Assembly (NCBI GenBank): GCA_943914835.1
Contig: CALUDO010000013.1
Coordinates: 1 to 31,533 of the forward strand
DNA from: an uncultured Eremococcus sp.
Lineage (GTDB): Bacteria > Bacillota > Bacilli > Lactobacillales > Aerococcaceae
Direction of reading: 5' to 3'
Length of the DNA: 31,533 nt
Shown here: positions 7,427-15,802 of the stretch, piece after piece
Numbering within the stretch: position 1 is the stretch's first letter
Layout of the letters: each line of letters begins with the position of its first letter
Notes under the pieces: generated by a model
What the model was told of the DNA's origin: nothing
The model's database searches: none
Seen by the model: the letters and a program-made list of their open reading frames with translations, nothing else
Translations under genes and position numbers: made by a program

Positions 7427-9634
7427 TTAACTAGAGATACGTTTGACCTCATAGACATCAGGAATACTGCGAAGCTTAGTCATTAATTCCTTTAATTCCT
7501 GAATATTGGTGATATTTATCTTAATAATAAAGCTAGCATTGGCATTCTTATCTGTCTTACCATTAATACCGGACAAACTTTTCACCGTATGATTAATCAC
7601 ATGGAGAATATCATTCAATAGTGAGGGTCGATCATATCCAATGATTTGCAATTCGGCAATATAATTCTGAAGATTCTTCTGACCAGCCCCTTCTTCCCAT
7701 TCCACATGGATTAAACGATTGGCCACGTCATCTTCATGTTGCAGATTAACACAGTCCTTGCGGTGAACCGAAATGCCACGTCCGCGCGTAATATAACCCA
7801 CAATATCATCCCCAGGAACAGGGTTACAACACTGACTTAGGCGGATCATTAGGTTATCTGCCCCTTCTACCACGACCCCGGATTCATGGACCGTACGAGA
7901 CTCCGCTGCCTTCTTTGTTTTCTCTTTATGGATAATTTGGTCATTGGAAGGATCTGCTTCTTCTTCCTCAAGTTTCCAACCAAGGAAAGATATAACGGTT
8001 TGAGGCGAAATTTCCCCTAAGCCCACGGCTCCATAGAAGTCATTCATTTCATTGAAACGGAAGCGGTCTAGGAGACTAGACTCGGTCTTACGACTGGTGA
8101 ACTCCTTCATGGTACGGTTGTTGGCTCGAACTTCCTTCTCTAAGAGATCACGCCCATGTTCACTGTTACGCACCCGGTCTTCCATCTTAAAGTAGCGTTT
8201 GATCCGGTTACGCGCCTTGGACGTTGCTGTTAACTTAATCCAATCCCGACTGGGTTTAGCATTGGGGTTGGTCATGATTTCTACAATGTCCCCATTGACT
8301 AAGCGATAGTCTAAGGGAACGATATTCCCATTGACCTTGGCTCCAGTGACCTTGTTGCCAATTTCCGTATGAATATGGTAGGCAAAGTCAACAGGAGAAG
8401 AACCTGTGGGTAATTCAATCACATCCCCTTGAGGGGTGAAAATATAAACCAGGTCCTTAAAGATATCTTCCTTAACGAAGTCCATGAATTCAGAGGCATC
8501 TGTCGCTGATTCCTGAAGCTCAGCTAGGTCCTTAAACCAATTTAACTGTTTCTGGATGGAGTCTTCCCCTTCTTGTTTATTGGTTTTCCCTTCTTTATAA
8601 GCCCAGTGGGCTGCCACCCCGTATTCAGCCACCTCATGCATTTGGTAGGTCCGAATTTGGATTTCAACTGGCTTCCCCTTGGGACCAATGACGGTGGTGT
8701 GGATGGACTGGTAAAGATTGGCCTTAGGCATAGCGATGTAATCCTTGAATCGACCGGGCATGGGTTTCCACTTGGTATGAACCGCTCCTAAGACCCCATA
8801 ACAATCCTTAATACTGTCTACAAGGACTCGAATGGCCAACAAGTCATAAATATCTTCAAAGTCTTTCTTCTGGTCGACCATCTTCCGGTAGATGGAATAA
8901 ATATGCTTGGGACGACCATAAATAGTTCCTTCTATCTCAATGGCTGCTATGGCTTCTTGGAGGATATCAATGGTATGGTTAATATATTCCTCCCGTTCCA
9001 CCCGCTTAGAATCCATCAAGTGGACAATACTATAGTAGGCCTCTGGATTAATATAGCGGAGGGCTATATCTTCCAGCTCCCACTTCATGGAATTCATCCC
9101 GATCCGGTCCGCCAAGGGGGCATAAATTTCAATCGCTTCTTGCGACTTCTCAATCTGCTTCTCTGGTTTCTGGAATTTCATGGTCCGCATATTATGCAAA
9201 CGGTCCGCCAACTTCACAATAATCACCCGGATGTCCTTGGCCATGGCTAGGAGCATCTTACGGTGGTTTTCGGCCAGAGCCTCTTTCTTACTCTGGAACT
9301 TCAACTTACCTAGCTTGGTGACGCCATCAATTAAAAAGGCAATGGCTGGAGAGAAGTTGGCTTCAATATCTTCCAAACTATAGGGCGTGTCCTCCACCAC
9401 ATCATGAAGGAAACCGGTCGCAACGGTATCGGCATCCATCCGCAACTTGGCCAAGATTCCTGCTACTTGGACAGGATGGATAATATAGGGTTCCCCGGAA
9501 AGACGGAATTGTCCCTCATGGGCTTGGGCGGCTAAATCATAAGCCTTATGAACCAGAGCCAGATTCTTCTCATTCATATACTCCCCACAGAGTTGTAAAA
9601 CGTCCTCTGCTGATAAGTCCTGCTTGTGTGACAT
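7427..9634 (-). CDS. relA: Bifunctional (p)ppGpp synthetase/hydrolase, long RSH
   Basis: Stringent-response enzyme that makes and degrades (p)ppGpp. Seen in about 735 aa: an N-terminal HD hydrolase domain with intact HDVVED (about residues 77-82); the synthetase domain with RFKDYIAMPK and YQSIHTTVIG; then TGS (VYIFTPQGDVIELP), a Cys-containing linker (SQCCNPVPGDDIVGY) and a C-terminal ACT domain. The RFKD motif, rather than the EFDD of E. coli RelA, together with the intact HD, marks a bifunctional Rel. A GTG at 9646 has no spaced ribosome binding site; ATG 9634 is preferred but not certain. It is followed by dtd. An AGACTGTCT palindrome lies upstream at 9662-9670. Confidence 0.95.
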   Translation of the reverse strand: MSHKQDLSAEDVLQLCGEYMNEKNLALVHKAYDLAAQAHEGQFRLSGEPYIIHPVQVAGILAKLRMDADTVATGFLHDVVEDTPYSLEDIEANFSPAIAFLIDGVTKLGKLKFQSKKEALAENHRKMLLAMAKDIRVIIVKLADRLHNMRTMKFQKPEKQIEKSQEAIEIYAPLADRIGMNSMKWELEDIALRYINPEAYYSIVHLMDSKRVEREEYINHTIDILQEAIAAIEIEGTIYGRPKHIYSIYRKMVDQKKDFEDIYDLLAIRVLVDSIKDCYGVLGAVHTKWKPMPGRFKDYIAMPKANLYQSIHTTVIGPKGKPVEIQIRTYQMHEVAEYGVAAHWAYKEGKTNKQEGEDSIQKQLNWFKDLAELQESATDASEFMDFVKEDIFKDLVYIFTPQGDVIELPTGSSPVDFAYHIHTEIGNKVTGAKVNGNIVPLDYRLVNGDIVEIMTNPNAKPSRDWIKLTATSKARNRIKRYFKMEDRVRNSEHGRDLLEKEVRANNRTMKEFTSRKTESSLLDRFRFNEMNDFYGAVGLGEISPQTVISFLGWKLEEEEADPSNDQIIHKEKTKKAAESRTVHESGVVVEGADNLMIRLSQCCNPVPGDDIVGYITRGRGISVHRKDCVNLQHEDDVANRLIHVEWEEGAGQKNLQNYIAELQIIGYDRPSLLNDILHVINHTVKSLSGINGKTDKNANASFIIKINITNIQELKELMTKLRSIPDVYEVKRISS

Positions 9635-9701
9635 TCGCTCACCCACCCTCTCATAATTATTACAGACTGTCTTGTAATATTTTGCTCAATCAAACCAAAA
9701 A

Positions 9702-10352
9702 CTAGACTTGAGCTTGGATAATTTGGATTCCTTTAGAAGCTCCAATCCGACTAGCCCCGGCTTCAATCATAGCTTGGGCTTCCTCTAAGTTAGAAACCCC
9801 TCCTGAAGCCTTGACGCCCATATCGGGCCCAACGGTTTCTCGCATCAAACGTACATCCTCTAGGGTCGCTCCACCTGTAGAGAAACCAGTAGAGGTCTTG
9901 ACGAAATCAGCCCCAGCCGCTTGAGCTGCTTGGCAGGCTTTCACCTTTTCTTCATCCGTTAGAAGACAGGTTTCAATAATGACCTTGACAAGGACAGACT
10001 GGTCAGCCACATCAACTACCGCCTTGATGTCGGCTTCCACCTGGTCCCAGTCACCTGATTTAGCCGCCCCGATATTAATCACCATGTCAATCTCAGTGGC
10101 TCCATCATCAATGGCTGTCGATGCTTCAAAGGCCTTAACAGCAGAGGTGTTGGCCCCTAGAGGGAATCCAATAACCGTGCACACCTTGACATCCGATTCC
10201 TTGAGTCGGTCAGCTGCATAAGATACCCAGTAAGGGTTAATACAAACTGACATGAAGTCATATTCCAAGGCTTCACCTAAGAGGGTATCAATTTGTGCCT
10301 GGGTCGCTTCTGGTTTCAATAGGGTATGGTCAATATACTTCTTTAATTCCAT
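9702..10352 (-). CDS. deoC: Deoxyribose-phosphate aldolase
   Basis: Class I aldolase that splits 2-deoxyribose-5-phosphate into glyceraldehyde-3-phosphate and acetaldehyde in deoxynucleoside catabolism. Seen: the N-terminal YIDHTLLKPEAT, Lys in VLVKVIIET and the Schiff-base lysine in DFVKTSTGFS (residue 152 from the chosen start), followed by the phosphate-binding GVKASGGV. The length of about 216 aa is normal. Three ATGs in a row (10358, 10355, 10352) follow AAAGGAG; the third gives the best spacing (7 nt). It has its own good promoter (10401-10429), so it is probably a separate transcription unit from rsmE, although it lies in the same direction. No pupG, deoB or deoR neighbour is present. 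Confidence 0.96.
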   Translation of the reverse strand: MELKKYIDHTLLKPEATQAQIDTLLGEALEYDFMSVCINPYWVSYAADRLKESDVKVCTVIGFPLGANTSAVKAFEASTAIDDGATEIDMVINIGAAKSGDWDQVEADIKAVVDVADQSVLVKVIIETCLLTDEEKVKACQAAQAAGADFVKTSTGFSTGGATLEDVRLMRETVGPDMGVKASGGVSNLEEAQAMIEAGASRIGASKGIQIIQAQV

Positions 10353-10400
10353 CATCATGCTCCTTTATTCTAATCTTAATTCTTATTTTAGGTTAGGCTT

Positions 10401-10429
10401 ATTATACGGGCTTATACGCACAAGTTCAA
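10401..10429 (-). promoter_or_regulatory. deoC promoter
   Basis: On the minus strand TTGAAC (10429-10424), a 17-nt spacer and TATAAT (10406-10401). The leader would be about 40 nt. I saw no cre or DeoR-type operator. Confidence 0.75.
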
Positions 10430-10477
10430 ATGGCTTGCTGATTCATTTACTGGGGTTGATAAAGATTAAGTTATTAC

Positions 10478-11266
10478 TTAGTTATGCTCCTCATTGGCCT
10501 TAACTTCAGCTTGTAACTCTAAGGCATAGGAAATGGCTGCCAAGGCATAGATAGGGGCTGTTTCAGCCCGCAGAATCCTGGGTCCTAAACTACAGGTCTT
10601 AAAGCCGGCGGCTAATAAACGGTCCACTTCTTCGTCCTCTAAGCCCCCTTCCGACCCGAAAACCAGGTAAATCGGCCAACCAGTCTCCCTAGCCTGGCTC
10701 ATCGCCCGACTCAAGGACTGGTGGTCTCCACGTTTGGCCGTCTCTTCATAGGCGACTAACTTTATGGCTTGGTCTGGCACGTCACTTATAAAATCATTCA
10801 GGCTTTTCAAGTTAGTCACCTCAGGTATCCTAAGGCGGTGACTCTGTTGGGCCGCTTCCTTACTAATCTTAGCCAGTCGGCCAATCTTCTTGTCCGCTTT
10901 GGGTCCCTGCCATTTAACGACGTCACGGTGGAGGGCGAGGGGAACAAAACGAGTCATGCCAGCTTCTGTCCCCTTCTGAACAATCCAATCTAATTTATCA
11001 TTCTTAGATAGACCACAAGCCAGAACCACTGGATTCGGTAGTTCAATCGAGCCTTGGTCAAGGCTCTCCTTTAGGAGCAGGAGACATTGGTCTCGGTCAA
11101 TTTGACTGACTTCTGCCAGGAAGGCCTCTTGGTCACTTCCTACCACCACCACTTGGTCCCCTACTTGGGCCCGCATAACCTTGACCAAGTGATGATATTC
11201 TTCTTCCTGGATTGAAACCGTTTGACCTGGATACAAATCCATCGCTTCAAGAAAGTATTGTTGCAT
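10478..11266 (-). CDS. rsmE: 16S rRNA (uracil(1498)-N(3))-methyltransferase
   Basis: SPOUT methyltransferase that modifies U1498 of 16S rRNA. Seen in 262 aa: an N-terminal PUA-like domain (EEEYHHLVKVMRAQVGDQV); the middle family motif KEAAQQSHRLRIPEV; and the C-terminal knotted SAM site with VFGSEGGLEDEEV and LGPRILRAETAPIYAL. It begins 17 nt after prmA, an order that is widely conserved, so the two share a transcript. The start ATG follows an AGGAGG-like site. Confidence 0.95.
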   Translation of the reverse strand: MQQYFLEAMDLYPGQTVSIQEEEYHHLVKVMRAQVGDQVVVVGSDQEAFLAEVSQIDRDQCLLLLKESLDQGSIELPNPVVLACGLSKNDKLDWIVQKGTEAGMTRFVPLALHRDVVKWQGPKADKKIGRLAKISKEAAQQSHRLRIPEVTNLKSLNDFISDVPDQAIKLVAYEETAKRGDHQSLSRAMSQARETGWPIYLVFGSEGGLEDEEVDRLLAAGFKTCSLGPRILRAETAPIYALAAISYALELQAEVKANEEHN

Positions 11267-11283
11267 ACTTGCCTCCTCCCCAA

Positions 11284-12249
11284 TCAGTCTGCTAGGTCTT
11301 TAACTGCAACCAGGCAGACCCATTCCTTTATCTGAGTCTCTTGGATTAACTTGAAACCATGGTCATATAAAGCAGGAAGAAGATCCTCTAGCTTATCTTC
11401 CAGAATGCCACCTAAGATTAAATAACCAGCATCATACAAGAGACGGTAGGCATCATCAAATAAGTTCACCAAGATATGGGGCAGGATATTGGCTACAATG
11501 ATGTCACACTGCTGGTCTACTCCCTTAAGCAGGTCGTTCACTGCAAAGTGGATGGCCTGGTCTTTTACTAGTTGAGCTATATGGCGATTGCCCTCTTGGA
11601 GTTGGAGGTTCTCATGAGCGGCTGAAATGGCCTGAGGGTCCAGGTCATAACCGGCCACATAAGAAGCCCCTAAACTAGCAGCAATCAAGGAGAGAACCCC
11701 TGAACCGGTTCCAACATCAAGGACTCTCTCGCCCCCTTGCATATATAATTCTAGGGCTTGACCGCCTAGGCGGGTGGTTGGGTGGTTGCCCGTTCCAAAG
11801 GCCAAACCAGGATCCAAATATATTAGAGTCTGGTCTTCCTTTCGATGATATGACTCCTTAAGCCAAGCTGGAACAATGGTCAGATAGCGGGAAATAATTT
11901 CTGGTTCATAGAAGTCCATCCAGGCTTCCTGCCAATTCTCTTCTTCGATGGTCTGCCAGCTAAAGGCCACAATCTGATCTTCCACTTGGGCTTGAACCTG
12001 ATTGACCACTTGAGCTTGGTCCACACTATCATCATAATAAGCCCAGACTTCAACGGGATGGTCTAAGTTGGCTTGAGATGGGGGTAAGGCAATCTCTCCA
12101 AAGAGATTGGGATGGTTCTCCAAATAGTCTTGTGCATAATGAATATCTAAACCTGTCGCGCCAGCCTCACTTAAGAGGTAGGAGACCCAATCAATAAATT
12201 GAGGTTCCACCGAATCAAAAGACAGGGTTAATCGTTGCCAATGTGTCAC
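11284..12249 (-). CDS. prmA: Ribosomal protein L11 methyltransferase
   Basis: Class I SAM-dependent methyltransferase that methylates ribosomal protein L11. Seen in 321 aa: an N-terminal substrate-recognition domain; LDPGLAFGTGNHPTT; the SAM-binding motif I VLDVGTGSGVLSL; and motif IV DIIVANILPHIL (the NIL variant typical of PrmA). It is the middle gene of DUF3013-prmA-rsmE, 94 nt after the first and 17 nt before the last. Confidence 0.95.
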   Translation of the reverse strand: MTHWQRLTLSFDSVEPQFIDWVSYLLSEAGATGLDIHYAQDYLENHPNLFGEIALPPSQANLDHPVEVWAYYDDSVDQAQVVNQVQAQVEDQIVAFSWQTIEEENWQEAWMDFYEPEIISRYLTIVPAWLKESYHRKEDQTLIYLDPGLAFGTGNHPTTRLGGQALELYMQGGERVLDVGTGSGVLSLIAASLGASYVAGYDLDPQAISAAHENLQLQEGNRHIAQLVKDQAIHFAVNDLLKGVDQQCDIIVANILPHILVNLFDDAYRLLYDAGYLILGGILEDKLEDLLPALYDHGFKLIQETQIKEWVCLVAVKDLAD

Positions 12250-12343
12250 ACCAAGGCCTCCTTCATATCTTGATTACTTTGCTTTTTCAGGGATGACTTA
12301 GTCCCGTTCTTAAAAATTAAATTACATCATCGAATCTCATCAA

Positions 12344-12844
12344 TTAATCACTGATGTCATGAGGGAAATAGACAGGAAGGTCACTGTAACGAGCAGAGGA
12401 TTGTAGGGAATCCTTCACTTCATTGAATGCGTCATCTCGCCATTCCAGGCCAAAGGGCTGGTCTTGACTTCCTAAAAGGTAGTCCTCCCACTGACTACGA
12501 GCAGATACAGCCAACCGCTTCAAATACTTAACACAAGTTAGAAGGTCCCCTGCAGCCAAACCATATCGTGAATCGACAGGGAAGGCTTTAAGGACATTGG
12601 CCGGGTATATCTCTACCTGGCCCGGTTGATAGTAAATTACTTGAACTTCATAAGGCAGGGCGGCTTGGTGACTGACCGTTCCGAAGGGGTCTCGCCAGCC
12701 TATCTTCTCGGGATTAGCCAGATGAAATTGGAGGGTCAGAACCAAGTAGGCATCCCCTTCCTGGTAAGCTAACCACCATTCACAAGGGAAGTGCGTTTCC
12801 TCCATCATCTGGTTGAGAGCCTTTAATAAGCTCCTTTGTTCCAT
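12344..12844 (-). CDS. DUF3013 family protein
   Basis: Conserved 166-aa cytosolic protein of unknown function, recognised as DUF3013 from its size, the pattern FPCEWWLAY, an acidic/aromatic composition and its place just upstream of prmA, where DUF3013 is usually found in Lactobacillales. No signal peptide, membrane segment or catalytic motif is visible. It is likely the first gene of the prmA-rsmE transcript. An extended -10 (TGG-TAGAAT, 12891-12883) lies upstream. I do not assign a function. Confidence 0.75.
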   Translation of the reverse strand: MEQRSLLKALNQMMEETHFPCEWWLAYQEGDAYLVLTLQFHLANPEKIGWRDPFGTVSHQAALPYEVQVIYYQPGQVEIYPANVLKAFPVDSRYGLAAGDLLTCVKYLKRLAVSARSQWEDYLLGSQDQPFGLEWRDDAFNEVKDSLQSSARYSDLPVYFPHDISD

Positions 12845-12938
12845 CCGTATTACTCCCTCCCCTCTTTAGCGTAATTTGTCTTATTCTACCACACTGGAAG
12901 GACCTTAAGCACCCCTCCCTGTTATTTGCATGGAATTT

Positions 12939-12947
12939 TGTTATAAT
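12939..12947 (+). promoter_or_regulatory. Extended -10 promoter upstream of gpsB
   Basis: TG-T-TATAAT with no good -35. It would give a leader of about 170 nt before the gpsB ATG. The rest of the 283-bp gap is AT-rich and holds no gene I can support. Confidence 0.55.
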
Positions 12948-13127
12948 GTGGAAAAGGTTAGAACTTTGTGGGCCTATCTTCACAATTTCTTAACCCTAAA
13001 CGGCATAAATATTCCCAAAAAATCTTTGATATTTATAGGTAAACATAGTAAACTATTAGTTAGCTCTATTATACCTTAGCTTACCAAGAGAATAAATGAT
13101 AATAATACTTTAAAAGAGGGTGATTAC

Positions 13128-13484
13128 ATGGCAGAGAAGAATTTAACAGCAAAAGATATCTTACAGAAAGAATTCACCAAGGCCGTGCGGGGGTATAACT
13201 CGGCCGAAGTGGATGAATACTTAGATAGCATTATTCGCGACTACGACTCTTATCAAAAGGATGTCGCTTACCTCAAGAATGAGAATGAACGTTTGATTGC
13301 TAAGGTTGACGAGTTGTCTAAACAGTTGGCCATCGCCAAAAAGAGCGTCCCCAATAACCCAGGTAGTGGGGTTACTAACTTCGATATTCTTAAGCGCTTG
13401 TCCAACCTTGAAAAGCATGTCTTCGGTTCTAAGATTGAGAATACCGATAACACCATTGATTATAGTCAAACCACTAAATATTAA
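13128..13484 (+). CDS. gpsB: Cell division regulator GpsB
   Basis: DivIVA-like coiled-coil scaffold that sits at the septum and membrane and helps switch peptidoglycan synthesis between division and elongation by binding class A PBPs. Seen in 118 aa: an N-terminal DivIVA-type lipid-binding part (DILQKEFTKAVRGYNSAEVDEYLD); a coiled coil (about 35-75); a short variable linker; and the C-terminal trimerisation segment FDILKRLSNLEKHVFG. Its position just before rnpB and the THUMP methyltransferase matches the usual Firmicutes order. The ribosome binding site is GAGGGTGA. The class A PBP at 26294-30298 is a candidate partner. Confidence 0.95.
   Translation: MAEKNLTAKDILQKEFTKAVRGYNSAEVDEYLDSIIRDYDSYQKDVAYLKNENERLIAKVDELSKQLAIAKKSVPNNPGSGVTNFDILKRLSNLEKHVFGSKIENTDNTIDYSQTTKY
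13456..13484 (+). promoter_or_regulatory. Likely rnpB promoter overlapping the gpsB stop
   Basis: TTGATT (13456-13461), a 17-nt spacer and TATTAA (13479-13484), the last three bases being the gpsB stop codon. The expected start near 13491 suits the RNase P RNA. Confidence 0.5.
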
Positions 13485-13506
13485 ACGCTTAGCCTACTAA
13501 GCTATC

Positions 13507-13892
13507 CGAGTAAATTCTAGGTAATCGCTGCTAGGTCAAACTAGTTGAGGAAAGTCCATGCTCGCACAGGCTGAGATGCCTGTAGTGTTCGTGCTTAGCG
13601 AAGTCATAAGCTATGGGAGTAGCAATACTTACGGCAGGAGACCTATCTAAGGATTCGTCTAAGATACAGTATCCTCTAAGGTGCCACAGAAACGAGTCCT
13701 TATAGAAATATAAGGAATGGAACGCGGTAAACCCCTCGAGCGAGCAACCCAAACATCGGTAGGGGCGCCTTTTCAAAGGAATTCAACGAGTGAAAAGGAC
13801 AATTAATTTCTAATTGTAGATAGATGATTACCCCTTCTTGGCATGGCCTATCATGCTTGGAAGACAGAACATGGCTTATCGGAATTTACTAT
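13507..13892 (+). ncRNA. rnpB: RNase P RNA, type B
   Basis: Catalytic RNA of RNase P, which matures tRNA 5' ends. Seen: the conserved GAGGAAAGTCCATGCTCGCA core, followed by GAGATGCC and GTGTTCGTGC, and the later ACAGAA segment near the 3' end. The ends are set by the P1 helix AGTAAATTCT (13509-13518) pairing with GGAATTTACT (13881-13890). The length of about 385 nt and the overall pattern fit the Bacillus-type (B) architecture. It lies 24 nt after gpsB and is followed by a terminator at 13909. Confidence 0.95.
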
Positions 13893-13908
13893 ATAATAGG
13901 CATTTATT

Positions 13909-13936
13909 AGACTCTGTTAGGACAGAGTCTTTTTTG
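13909..13936 (+). terminator. rnpB terminator
   Basis: Perfect 9-bp stem AGACTCTGT / ACAGAGTCT with a TAGG loop, then a run of T ending at 13936. Confidence 0.92.
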
Positions 13937-13945
13937 TATAATAAA

Positions 13946-14359
13946 TTGACGATCACTGCCCGTAGTAAAATGAACACCACCATCCCGGTCTACATGCCTT
14001 ATATCACTGCACAGTTTATGCCAAGAAGCTTTGGTGACCGTCCTTACGTAGTCCCTAAAAATGCTGTTAACTTCGCCTTCCTAGGACAGTTCGTAGAGAC
14101 CTTAGATAATCCTGGTCGTGACACTGTCTTTACGACAGAATTCTCTGGGCCTTGTGCTATGGAAGCCGTCTATGTCTTAACGGGGGTTGAGAAGAAGGTA
14201 CCTGAAGTCTTTGCTTCTAGCTTTGACATTCGCTACATGCTAACGGCTGCTACTGCCTTAAACGACGGTGAGAAACCAGACCTCGACTTGCCATTTGGAG
14301 CGGGAACCATGATTAAGAAGAAAATATCTGGTACCGAAATCGAACGCATGTTGACTTAG
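13946..14359 (+). pseudogene. ohyA: Oleate hydratase remnant (C-terminal fragment only)
   Basis: The open frame encodes a clear C-terminus of oleate hydratase (the 67-kDa myosin-cross-reactive antigen family), the FAD flavoenzyme that adds water to unsaturated fatty acids. Seen: TTIPVYMPYITAQFMPR, FGDRPYVVPKNAVNFAFLGQ, RDTVFTTEFS and PEVFASSFDIRYMLTAAT, ending at a natural stop. Only about 130 of the usual 560-590 residues remain; the FAD-binding N-terminus and catalytic parts are missing. The frame runs back through rnpB to 13838, but that part is RNA gene, not protein. The first ATG inside the homology (13970) has no ribosome binding site. Similarity begins within about 20 nt of the rnpB terminator, so a deletion probably fused the gene's tail to rnpB. 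TTEYSVR, usual in the family, has become TTEFSGP. The identification is from memory of the family. Confidence 0.85.
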
Positions 14360-14414
14360 TACAACCTAATCTAACAAATCTAGCCATTCCCTCTTACTCA
14401 CTACCTATTGATGA

Positions 14415-14449
14415 CAGGCAATTGATCCCCCTCAATTGCCTGTTTTTTT
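14415..14449 (+). terminator. Terminator after the oleate hydratase remnant
   Basis: 11-bp stem CAGGCAATTGA / TCAATTGCCTG, 6-nt loop, then seven T. It is probably the original terminator of the once-complete gene. Confidence 0.9.
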
Positions 14450-14500
14450 GTTTGCTTACTTAAGACATAGTCTACTCCTTCTTAAAGACCATCCCAGGGC

Positions 14501-14529
14501 TTTAATTCCAGGGCGAAATTCGCTAGAAT
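14501..14529 (+). promoter_or_regulatory. Possible promoter of the THUMP methyltransferase gene
   Basis: TTTAAT (14501-14506), a 17-nt spacer and TAGAAT (14524-14529). Moderate matches only; a promoter is needed here because a terminator precedes. Confidence 0.4.
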
Positions 14530-14553
14530 GAATGATTGTAAAGAATAAAGATT

Positions 14554-14578
14554 CCAGTAGGGGTCACCCCCTGGTTTT
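14554..14578 (+). terminator. Terminator-like hairpin in the methyltransferase leader
   Basis: CCAG-ta-GGGG tca CCCC-CTGG forms 8 bp with a 2-nt bulge, followed by TTTT. It lies between the possible promoter and the ribosome binding site, so it may act as an attenuator. Confidence 0.45.
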
Positions 14579-14615
14579 ATCAGAAAATAATTTGTAGAAG
14601 TAGAAAGGACACATT

Positions 14616-15740
14616 ATGACTGACTATCAATTAATGGCCACCTGTGGAGCTGGCCTCGAGTCCCTAGTAGCCCGTGAACTGAAAGACATGGGCTACCGGG
14701 TCCAAACAGAGAATGGCCGGGTTCGCTTTCAAGGAGACTATAGTGATATTGTCCGAACCAACCTTTGGCTACGAACAGCTGACCGAATCAAAATTATCAT
14801 CGGTGAATTCAAGGCTCGGACCTTCGAGGCTCTCTTCGACCAAACCTATGCCCTAAATTGGGAGGACTACATCCCTATGGACGGAGAATTCCCAGTTGCC
14901 GGTAAGTCTATCAAGTCTCAGCTGTCTTCAGTGCCTGCCGTTCAGCGGATCGTTAAGAAGGCCATCAGTAAGAAATTAATGGCCAGCTACCTACGGACTG
15001 GTCACCTGCCTGAAACGGGAGCCAGGTATCCTTTAGAAGTGGCCTTACGCAAGGACCAAGCCCTATTAACCTTGGACACCACAGGGTCCAGCCTCTTCAA
15101 GCGAGGGTATCGGGCAGATAAGGGGGCAGCTCCACTCAAGGAGAATATGGCAGCCGCTCTAATTATGCTAACCACGTGGCACCCAGACCGTCCCCTCTAT
15201 GACCCCACTTGTGGATCCGGGACCATTCTTATAGAAGCAGCTCTCATGGGTCACCAAATTGCTCCCGGTCTCTACCGGGACTTTGTCTGCCAAGACTGGC
15301 TCTTCTTCGACCAGACCCTATGGCAGACTGGTAGAGCTGAAGCCCAAGCGGCTATCAAACATGATATCAACTTAAATATTTATGGGACCGATATCGATGG
15401 CGACATGATCCACCTGGCTCAAGCCAATGCAGACAAGGCAGGCGTCAGTGACAGTATACGATTTATCCAGTCGGACTTGAATGACTTCTCCATCGAAGAG
15501 GACTATGGTATTTTGATTGCCAACCCGCCTTACGGAGACCGTCTGTCCAATACGGAGGCTGTCCACACCCTTTACCGACAAATGGGGCAAAAATATGAAA
15601 GCCACCCCACTTGGTCCAAGTACTACCTAACCTCGGATGAAGCCTTCGAAGATTACTATGGTAAGAAGGCCACCAAGAAACGCAAGCTCTACAATGGAGC
15701 TTTGAAGGTCGATTATTACCAGTACTGGGGACAAAAATAA
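14616..15740 (+). CDS. rlmL: THUMP-domain class I SAM-dependent rRNA methyltransferase (RlmL/YpsC type)
   Basis: Predicted N2-guanine methyltransferase of 23S rRNA. Seen in 374 aa: an N-terminal ferredoxin-like and THUMP region (about residues 1-160); then a Rossmann methyltransferase domain with DPTCGSGT (196-203) for SAM, GTDIDGDM, and the catalytic NPPYGDRL starting at Asn303. It matches the N-terminal half of E. coli RlmKL and the stand-alone Firmicutes YpsC, so the fused RlmK half is absent, as expected. GAAAGGA 6 nt upstream sets the start. It follows gpsB-rnpB in the order usual for Firmicutes, interrupted here by the oleate hydratase remnant. The exact target base is inferred. Confidence 0.92.
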   Translation: MTDYQLMATCGAGLESLVARELKDMGYRVQTENGRVRFQGDYSDIVRTNLWLRTADRIKIIIGEFKARTFEALFDQTYALNWEDYIPMDGEFPVAGKSIKSQLSSVPAVQRIVKKAISKKLMASYLRTGHLPETGARYPLEVALRKDQALLTLDTTGSSLFKRGYRADKGAAPLKENMAAALIMLTTWHPDRPLYDPTCGSGTILIEAALMGHQIAPGLYRDFVCQDWLFFDQTLWQTGRAEAQAAIKHDINLNIYGTDIDGDMIHLAQANADKAGVSDSIRFIQSDLNDFSIEEDYGILIANPPYGDRLSNTEAVHTLYRQMGQKYESHPTWSKYYLTSDEAFEDYYGKKATKKRKLYNGALKVDYYQYWGQK

Positions 15741-15763
15741 TACCATCGACACCAATTAATAAA

Positions 15764-15793
15764 GCCTCAAAGCGAATGCTTTGAGGCGTCTTT
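15764..15793 (+). terminator. Terminator after the methyltransferase gene
   Basis: 10-bp stem GCCTCAAAGC / GCTTTGAGGC with loop GAAT, followed by GTCTTT. The same stem sequence returns at 23593-23617. Confidence 0.8.
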
Positions 15794-15802
15794 ATGTCAC
15801 AA

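Noticed and set aside
8903..9383. Plus-strand frames opposite rsh (115 and 67 codons)
   Set aside because: Rsh is intact on the other strand, and these have no family resemblance or start signals.
13838..13945. N-terminal extension of the oleate hydratase frame starting inside rnpB
   Set aside because: These codons overlap the conserved 3' part of RNase P RNA and its terminator; they show no similarity to the enzyme.
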